From Apiosordaria backusii (Eukaryota; Ascomycota; Sordariomycetes; Sordariales; Lasiosphaeriaceae): DNA of 64,000 nt. This document shows positions 56,380-64,000 of this stretch, one piece after another. The stretch's first letter is position 1. Each line of letters starts with the position of its first letter. The DNA is taken from NCBI GenBank assembly GCA_030549205.1, contig JAUKTV010000006.1, positions 266,501 to 330,500 on the forward strand. The letters are read 5' to 3'. The position numbers and the translations under genes are program-made. Under the pieces are notes generated by a model. That model had not been told where the DNA came from and did no database searches. It saw only the letters and a program-made list of their open reading frames with translations.

Positions 56380-57700
56380 ATGGCGGCGGTAAGGAGATCC
56401 GGAAGTGGAACCAGCAGCATAAGCAGACCACCAAGCCTGCCTTCAATTCCCGATCTCGATCTCGATATCGATAACATGAGTGGATTACAACTAGATGGAC
56501 AGGACGGAGAAAAGGAAGTGGTACTATTCGGCCCGGCCGACTATCTGAACGCCGATGAAAGGACAGCAGTGGCGGCAACAAGAGCAAGGGCGAGAACGGT
56601 GGTAACAGTCGCTTCTTTCCCGGCACGATACGCCTCCCCACCACCAACCTCTTCATCCAACTCCTCAACCTGCAACGAAAAGGAAGCAACAATAATCCCC
56701 TTTTCCGTCCAACGAAGCAAATCCCAATCCACCGTCCTCCAAACCCGCAACCCACCCTTCCGAGTAAACAACCCCGACCTCTCCTACATCAGCCGACCAA
56801 AAAGCGTCTCCTGCCTCGGGGATCTCCTCTACCAAACCAAAACCCTGTAAGCTTTTTATTTTCCCCACCCCCCTGATAAACCGTACTAACAACCGCCAAA
56901 AAAGCCACACCTCCCCCACCCCCTCCCACGGGCACTCCACCACTGGCAACAACTCAAACGCCACCCTCCTCGAATCCTGGACAATAACCTACCACTCCCC
57001 CACGGAGCGCCTCACAACCCGCTACTCCCTCCTCGGCCTCCCCTTCCCCCTCTGCCGCCGCACCGAAGTCGAACCGGGCCGCATCCTCTCCATCACCCCC
57101 AACACGCACTTCACCCAGTCCGAGCTTTCGTCGGATATCGCCTCCGACAAAGCCCACTTCACCGCCCGCACCGGGAAACCCCCCTCCATGCACGCCGGCG
57201 ACCTCGACCGTCGCATCCGGTGCCTAGACTGGAAGGTCCAGGATGAAATCTATGATTTACTCAACGACCGGGTAGCGAGCAGTAGTAATGCTTTTAAGCG
57301 GCGAGAGTGGAAGGTGGTGGTGATGGTGGCGGTGGAGGCGGGGGAGATCATGACGGAGAGGGATAATGGGGGTGATACCAGGGTGAAGAGGGGAGGGAAG
57401 AGGAGGAGGTTGCTTGATGGGGGTGGGGCAGGGGGGTTGATCAGGAATGTGCTGAGGAAGGAGAAAAAGTTGCCAAAGGCGCCGGTGACAGAGTATAGGT
57501 TGATACTGAGGGGGAGGGAGGCCCAAGTTAGTGAGGAGGGGTGGGGGTATTATAATCGGTATACGAGGCCTTGGAGGGGGGTCGATGAGAAGATGAAGGA
57601 GAAAAAGGAGCTGGGGGTGAAGAGGAGGTGGTCGAGTATGTCGACTATTTCGACCATGACGACCAGGACGGGGAGGAGTGAGAGGTATGTTGACTTTTGA
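56380..57700 (+). CDS. Hypothetical fungal protein
   Basis: Not recognised. Exons 56380-56846 and 56905-57700 (intron GTAAGC...CTAAC...AAG) join in frame to 420 residues. The first 150 residues are Ser/Asp-rich and look disordered, with SIPDLDLDID and a NPDLSYISRPKSVSCLGD segment. Residues about 180-400 look globular: LLESWTITYHSPTERLTTRYSLLG, DLDRRIRCLDWKVQDEIYDLL, VTEYRLILRGREAQVSEEGWGYYNRYTRP. A Lys/Arg-rich stretch and a Ser/Thr-rich C-terminus (SSMSTISTMTTRTGRS) follow. There is no signal peptide or membrane span. The start at 56380 is the first ATG in the frame; GTAAGG right after it is a weak alternative donor. Confidence 0.7.
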
Positions 57701-57820
57701 CGAGGTTTGGAAGCTGGTTATGGTTGAATGAGATGAGGATATGGGTGTTATGGATGTATATACGATATGTGCATGATGACTGGAGATGCCAAAGTGGGCC
57801 TGTAAATATCTGGGTGGTTA

Positions 57821-58222
57821 TCAGGATGAACTGCTGGGATGGAGCTCTCGTAGTTGGGTCAAAGTATTTTCCCATCTTTGTTTGCGGCCTTCGTTTGTGT
57901 CGTTCCACCATTCTGGTTTGCCGCGTTCTCCTAGGCCGAGTTTGGCCAGTCCCGTTGTCTTTCGCGATAGTTGCCGCTTTTCGGAATCGTCCCTGTTTTG
58001 TCGGCGTGCACCTGATCTTCCTTTGGCGAGAAAATGTTTGAGTTCAGCCAGGACGTCGCTAGGAGCCATGGGATCGGTTGCACGCCATTTGCGGCCGTTG
58101 ACGATGATGTAATGGCCATCGTCAGTCTTTGAGGGGTGCGACTTTCTGGGCTGGACGGTCTCTTTTGATGGACTTGGCAGCCTCTCTTCGAACATTTTGC
58201 TGACGGATCTCGTGATTCTCAT
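57821..58222 (-). CDS. Small conserved protein with GRxWRATDP motif
   Basis: A single exon of 133 residues. The central segment YIIVNGRKWRATDP (about residues 38-51), followed by a DVLAELKHFLAKGRSGARR helix, is reminiscent of small uncharacterised bacterial proteins with the same GRxWRATDP signature; I know of no established function. The C-terminus continues with WWNDTNEGRKQRWENTL. It is highly basic. The gene lies just downstream of the hydrolase gene on the same strand, about 180 bp away, which is tight for independent promoters. The start at MRITRSVSK could be replaced by MFEERLP nine codons later. Confidence 0.65.
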   Translation of the reverse strand: MRITRSVSKMFEERLPSPSKETVQPRKSHPSKTDDGHYIIVNGRKWRATDPMAPSDVLAELKHFLAKGRSGARRQNRDDSEKRQLSRKTTGLAKLGLGERGKPEWWNDTNEGRKQRWENTLTQLRELHPSSSS

Positions 58223-58401
58223 GGTCTGTGTCGGAGATCATTTTGGTTGCGACTTGCGAAGGGGCAAGGGAAAAGCACTCAGCACAGGCCACCTTCAAGA
58301 TCAAAGAGGGAATAACATGTCGTCATCTATTTAAGCCAGTGTCTCGCCGTTGTTGTCGATCGACAAATCTTCAAAACCTCCATTTCTCTTTCAGATATCG
58401 A

Positions 58402-59756
58402 TCAAGACTTTGACAATAATTCGCCGTATACGGCTGCCTCCAACTCCCGGTATAGCTTGCCGGACACTGAGTCACCGAATGGCAACACGCTGACAATCAA
58501 CGCCACAGCGATTCCAGTCGTGGGGTCAATAAACTTTATCATCAATGTCAGCTTGCTGCAACAGACACACTAACATGCAAAGCGGGAAAAAAAGCTTACC
58601 CAGTGCGGATTGACCACTCCGGACCACATCATGCTTCCCTTCTTTCTTCCTGTCACCAAGTCCACCAGGTTGATAGCACCTGCCAGCCCCCAACTCATGT
58701 CGCTAGCAGTCAACTCATCAAAATCAGGTGCCCACCCGGTTCCAACAAGAATCTTCGCCTGGTCTTCCTTTTGCTTGTCGTCCAGCTGAGGCCGGAACAT
58801 TTCATCAACGGTCTCCTTCTTCAACAAATTCCCCTTTCCGTTGGTGTCTTGCAGCAGAGCCTGCAAAAACTTGATGTAATCGGCAGCTGTTGTGAACAGC
58901 CCAGAGCCGCCGCTTTCAACAGGCGGTTCCAACGGCGTGATAAGCGGCCCTTCAGTGAGTGTACCATCTTCACCACGATAGGCCACTGTCACCTGTCTAT
59001 CTTTGACTTTCTCCTGAATCTCAGGTCTCAGGGGATGGAATGTTGTCTCCTTCATCCCCAAGGGATCAAGAACATTTTCCTGCATATATTCACCCAGTGT
59101 CTTTCCCGTCAGCGCTTCAAGGGTTAATCCCGCCCAGTCAATCGCAGTCCCGTAATACCAGCCCTTCCCCGGTTCAAACTTGAGAGGGGTATTCCATCCT
59201 TCTCGAGTCGAGCTTGTGGTGTTGACTGTTCTCCCCGTATACTGCGACCACCGGATCAGATCAGGGTCCCCGAGATCGTATCCCAAGCCCACGGTATGTG
59301 TCAAGAGATGCCTCAGTGTGATGGGTGCGGTGTTTTCCACCAGAATAGGCGCGCCTCCGTTTTCTTCATCGAAGCCCTTGAGGATCTTCATGCTGGCAAG
59401 CTCGGGGATCAGAGGGCGGACATCGTCATCTAATTCAATGAGACCGCGCTCAACGATCTGAAGTACACAGATGGTCGTGATGACTTTGGTCAAGGACGCA
59501 ACCCAGGAGAAGGAGCTGGTGTCAAATGCAGGAGCATCAGGTCCCAGCTTGATGCGGCCTGCTGAGCCTGAATAAAGGACTCCTAATACAACCTGTTAGT
59601 GTCTCTTCATTGTTAGGGAATGAGGAACGGAAAAAGAAGGGTAAGGTAGGCACCAGTTCCATTCGCAACGATCAGTGCTGCTCCCAACACTTTGTTCGCG
59701 GTGTTCTCGCCTTGGGCAACGTACTTTCCGAGTATGGAGTCGAGTGTGGCAGCCAT
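58402..59756 (-). CDS. Serine beta-lactamase-fold hydrolase/esterase
   Basis: Exons are 59654-59756, 58600-59582 and 58402-58533, giving 405 residues. It belongs to the class C beta-lactamase/penicillin-binding-like family, which in fungi includes esterases and acyltransferases such as LovD-like enzymes. The catalytic S-x-x-K is SLTK in FSWVASLTKVITT. LRHLLTHTVGLGYD is a family hallmark, and the Y-x-x motif is WYYGTAIDWAG. SGGSGLFTTAADYIKFLQALL is typical of the group, and after the last intron FIDPTTGIAVALIVSVLPFGD completes the C-terminal strand. No signal peptide: the N-terminus MAATLDSILGKYVAQGENT suggests a cytosolic enzyme. Substrate not predictable. Esterase or transacylase is likelier than true lactamase activity. 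Confidence 0.92.
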
Positions 59757-62700
59757 GATGTCTTTTTTTGGGGTTCTCGAGAAGCTGAAAAGGGGATTGG
59801 AGACTGTGAACCGCAAGTGCGACTGGATAAAGGGTTGGCACTACTTATAGCACTTTAAATTCTCCGTTTATAATCGCCGGTTGGACAGCTCACAGGTCAT
59901 CCCCATAAGTCTCGACGTGCTTACGTTACATGGTGTCAGGCAACCAACACAACTGAAATGCAGATCTGGCCACAGGTTGCGATCGAATTCCGCGGACTGC
60001 CACGGATCTCGGAATTTCTAGGATCCGAATCCTACGGGATTGGTGATCATTTGGAGGTAGTCGTACGCTAGGTAAACGTGATGTTTCGTTTTGAGAGGAA
60101 AGAAAAGCGAGAAATGGTCAATTGTCGGAGATGGCGATGATGGCGATGATTTCTTTTGAGTGGATTTGATAAGCACGTGCGGGGAGGTGTGAGAGCTAAT
60201 GCACCTTCCTGGAATTATAGTGAGTTAAAGAACTGAGAAGGACGGGAGCAATGGACTCCGAAAAAAAGCAGGCTCCAGTTGCGTGCTGTCACGCACTGGG
60301 GCTTCCAACCCTGCGCAACACCACGCATCAACTTCCGACTTGATCGATCACTGGCACCCATTTATTTCGAAAAGCGGCAGAGAAATGCGGAGAACTTGGG
60401 CGGGTATACTACTCATTCGACCCATATAGTTTCTGAGAAGCATCGGCAAGTCCCCATCGTCTCTCCAACGGCTAGCTGTACGGCACATGCTCCTAAACGT
60501 GGATCAGTCTTCGAACCATTCCCAAGAGCTGCACGGAAACACCATCCCAATGAGAAGGGCTTCCTTGCCTGAAGCGCAACATCAACCTGTTGACTGTGCG
60601 TAATGACGTTTTGGGCGGAGGGGAAAAGAGCCCTCACATCAAGAGATTGGGCTTATTTGTTATTCCGACAGGCAAGTCTCATGGATTGAATTGACATGTA
60701 ATGGGGGGGTCCGTACTCTGGGAATCGTGTATCCGTTGTGTATGTTCTGCTTTCCACCTAGCTGAACCCCATCACTTCACAGGCCGGTTTGCTTCCTGGT
60801 TCTACCAACCGATGTACGATTTCGAATTGCCTGAGAAGGTCGTCAGTCCACCACCCCGCCAGTTTGCTCCGCGGATGGCTGCAGTAGCGCGAGACAAACA
60901 ATCCTGAAAGAGAAAATGACCTTGGCTAGCGCTGCTAGCCTTCGCGGACTTGAACAAAGTTGCTACAAGGAAGGAAATAAGTTCCGGTGCGTCAAGTCGG
61001 GCGAAAGAAGTTCGTTTTCCGACATTCTTCAGTGTGGACTGCCAGCGTGTTGCATCGGCTACGGCCTCTTTTTCAGGATAGCGACAGGAATCACAGCCAA
61101 AATGACCAGTCATATCGGAACGATTCGACCACAAATCAAGCAAACATCGTACCGGAGTCGTCTCCGGAGACCTGCGGTCCCGCTCTGCTTCTACACCCGT
61201 CATCACGAAGCCATCAGCTGGCATCCGACGCTCCAACCATTTTTTTTGACGTTGTGATACAACTAGAGAGATTGCCGGCCCGGTCCTTGGCTAGTTTCTG
61301 GTGCGACTACATTGGCCAGAACGTTGTGTCTACGTCGGCAGCTCCGCGGTAGTGCTCTTTCGGAAGTCGATCATCTCTTGCGCCCTTGCATATCCGATTC
61401 TTCTCGCCAAGTTCGCCGACCAGACTCTTTCAGCAAGAGGCCAGACAGCCCTGAAAAGAACTCGACCTGCATATCGACATGCAAGGACAAGACAAACATG
61501 GATCTATTCCTACCACAATGTGGTTGGTGGCTAGCGGAACAGGACGAACCATGCCTCCCGTACTTCAACGCAGTGTCATCGTGTTCCGGAGGCGTTCCAC
61601 ACTGTGTACTGCACATACAGTTCTAGTGTATGCTGTGAACGACGGATCTGGTGAGGATTTCGCGATGATCCGGACGGCGAATAACCTAGGATGTCGAAGA
61701 ACCAAAAGGCTCGGCAGTCACCATTTACACCATCCTGCGTCTCGGTTCCGAGAACCCGGTAGCCGGTGAGGTGCGGCAGCTGCATCTCGTGACTCGGGTT
61801 TTTGTGCCCACATCCAGCGCCACGTCCCCTGTGGCCGATCCAACCAAGATCGCAGGCCTCAGGTGTCTGGCACTCTCATTATCAGGATCCCCAGGCCGGT
61901 AATTGGCTGGACGCACGAAAACAGTGGAAGCAGGAAATGTCATAAACGGCAACCACCAACTTGGCAAGCTGCATGAGATCTGCCACGCCGGGTTCCACCC
62001 ATCGGGGACGAACAGTCAAGTACAGTACATCGAGACGTTGCTCCAAGCACCTCTCCTTTTACCACGCATTATCGTTCAGGTGCTTTCTCTGGATCTTGCT
62101 CGACCCGATCTTGAGCTTGCCTGACGTTGTCTCCCTGCCTCTCGTGATCAACAATAGACCATAGAAAACACAAAGAAGTCAAGGCTCCAGCCACAAAACG
62201 CCAAATAAAGGCGAGACACGACCCCATACTGATGCAAGCGCCGGGGCCCAACAGACTGTCAAATCGCCACGTAGCTAAGGCGCCAAGGTTGGGGCACCCT
62301 TCGCGGGGGGCGTTACCAGGCTGGCGGGAGGGAGCGCCCACATTCTATGCACGACGACCAAAAGGGAAATGGCAGACAAAATGTCGCTGATCAAAACGGA
62401 GCGAGGCCTGGAGAAGCGAGGAATCTGACTCCGTTTGTGGCTTTGTACCTTTGAGATGTCTCTGGAGTACCTTCTCGACCCTGTCTCAGAGTCCACCTGC
62501 CTGCCGCTAACAAGCCTCATGGCGGTGCTGGAAAGAAACTTTGTCTTCATGTGCGCATCTGAGCATCACCACCTTCGTGTCTTTGCCTGGATGACCATGT
62601 TTGGGAGACCGAGTGATCGTGGCATTACGCTGGTGGCTGCAGAACGAGGTAAAATGGAGATAGAGAGTTATTTTGACAGTTATGACGACAAACCTCTACG

Positions 62701-64000
62701 TCAAATACAATGGTTCCGTTTCTCAAATATCTTCGAGCTTAAGTTTTCGTTCCTGAGACCAATACACACTGCTCCCAGTTCAGTGTAGCATATACGAGCT
62801 AGGTATGGAGCATGGAATGCTGGGTTGGTACGTTACATTGCATGTTCAGCCATCACTTTTACTGGGGATATCCACTTATAACCTCCTTTCCTTTCTCTTC
62901 ATAGGCCATTCGCAAAAAGAAGCAACACGTTATGCAGAGATTGCCAACTCCTGAAACTGCACTCCAGACAAACTGAATCGAGGTCGAGTCCATGATCATA
63001 TCTCATATTATCTCACGAATGACTCTTACGACTTGATGACGAAAGGCTTGCCACTTCAGCTGCCAGTTCGTACTGTAGAGCTGAGTTGGCAAAGTGAAAC
63101 ACGGAATCACTAGGTAGAAGCCACCAATGGTCCCGACAGAGTGGTAACGACCGACGACGTGCAGAAGATCCACTTGTCAATCTTGGTTCTGCCATGTTTT
63201 TTCTGACATTTGGGATGCACACTTGGCACAGTTTTGTGACTGGAAGGTTCATGTTTGAAACAGGGCGAGAGGAGGCGATTGGAGGGAGTGTGCTTTTTGG
63301 ACAGTGTATTTACTTTTTCAACTTTGACTGACATCCAGCCTGCAAATAGTCGTTTACGAGGATGGTTTGTTACCTGGTAAAAGAAATGTTAAATGTTGAG
63401 GCATAGGATAGAGTGCGCAATGTACAGTAGTATTTGCCACCGGGCCATGGCTTCCACAAGTATCTGTACTTGTTCCTGAGCAGGATTAATGGCACTATTT
63501 CAAGAAGCAATAGCCAGTTGTCAAGCATAGATGATGCACTCCATCTTTTATGAACACCAATCAGCCAGGAACACAAATGAGCTTTGCAAGTCACATGAGC
63601 TCAATGGTATGCAGGCTGCTCCGGAATTTCTTGTCAAAGGGCGGCATATGCGGTGCACGTATAGGTATGCACGGTATTCGTGGTGACACATGCTGACAAC
63701 AACAACTACTGCTCCACTATAGGTACTCACCTGAAGGACAGTACAAACACCGTGAGATGAGCAAAGAACTAACACCGTGGTAAATAAAGAAGTGAGCAGG
63801 AGAAAAGAACAGACGAGCTGAGGATGCTGCTGGTACCGTGTACCTACCTATCAATAATTGAATCATAGAATACTCTCTCCTACTCTAATCAGGTCCTTTT
63901 CATATTAACAAAATAAAACTGCGGACAACGCCAAGCAGTAAAAGTTGAATTTCCTCCAACATCTAGTAATATTTCATGGTGCTGGGCCATGAAGAGCCAG
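59757..64000. other. Right-end region without firmly supported genes
   Basis: 4.2 kb in which no gene can be built confidently. GC content is moderate between 60.7 and 62.4 kb. Open scraps occur on both strands, for example 60802-61236 (minus, 144 codons) and 61690-61905 (plus, following an acceptor-like CCTAG and reading GSAVTIYTILRLGSENPVAG). A 110-codon plus frame at 62459-62788 begins MSLEYLLDPV. None shows a known domain. These may be pieces of a diverged multi-exon gene or noncoding sequence. The final kilobase is AT-rich. Confidence 0.4.

Noticed and set aside
1..64000. CRISPR arrays, rRNA genes and intact transposases
   Set aside because: No regularly spaced repeats, no rRNA-like sequence and no transposase or reverse-transcriptase frame were seen; the organism is a eukaryote.

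Overview
The window is nuclear DNA of a filamentous ascomycete, most likely a Sordariomycete and probably Sordariales. The evidence is short introns (about 45-170 nt) with GTRNGT donors, CTRAC branch points and YAG acceptors, fungal-only families (AA9 LPMO, CE15 glucuronoyl esterase, DUF1769, fungal RNA triphosphatase, STE6-type transporter, ferric reductase) and long gene-poor stretches carrying TACCTAGGTA motifs. No tRNA, rRNA, CRISPR array or intact transposase was found. Gene models were built by reading splice sites by hand and checking that every join keeps the frame.

Layout. 1-5 kb: a transaldolase paralog (+), a MITE-like element, an NmrA/isoflavone-reductase-like enzyme (-). 5.7-15 kb, conserved core: mRNA-capping RNA 5'-triphosphatase (-), proteasome subunit Rpn2 (+), a DUF1769 protein (+). 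15-23 kb, secretion and transport: MFS transporter (-), glucuronoyl esterase (-), an 11-bp minisatellite, AA9 LPMO (+). 23-34 kb: a full-length STE6-like ABC exporter (-), a PBDC1/YPL225W homolog (-), a 1340-residue unknown protein (+). 34-45 kb: a cysteine-rich/coiled-coil protein (family gene A), a secreted chitin-binding CBM18 protein, a ferric reductase (-), small uncertain genes and an ankyrin relic. 45.5-49.5 kb: a SET-domain protein and a GT1-type glycosyltransferase with an unusual N-terminus. 49.5-56 kb: a gene-poor accessory block with two short paralogs (B and C) of gene A. 56.4-59.8 kb: an unknown protein, a small GRxWRATDP-motif protein and a beta-lactamase-fold hydrolase. 59.8-64 kb: nothing firmly supported.

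How the genes fit together. Most are unrelated housekeeping genes. The CE15 esterase and the AA9 LPMO lie about 2 kb apart and both act on plant cell wall, which suits a saprotroph or coprophile. The most novel element is a family of three genes sharing a modular Cys motif, conserved phase-0 introns, Pro-rich linkers and basic tails.

A technical theme runs through the window. Nearly every apparent frameshift (DUF1769 twice, glycosyltransferase twice, the ABC transporter C-terminus, family gene B) is resolved by one more base in a short G or C run, so assembly under-calling should be excluded before any is called a pseudogene.
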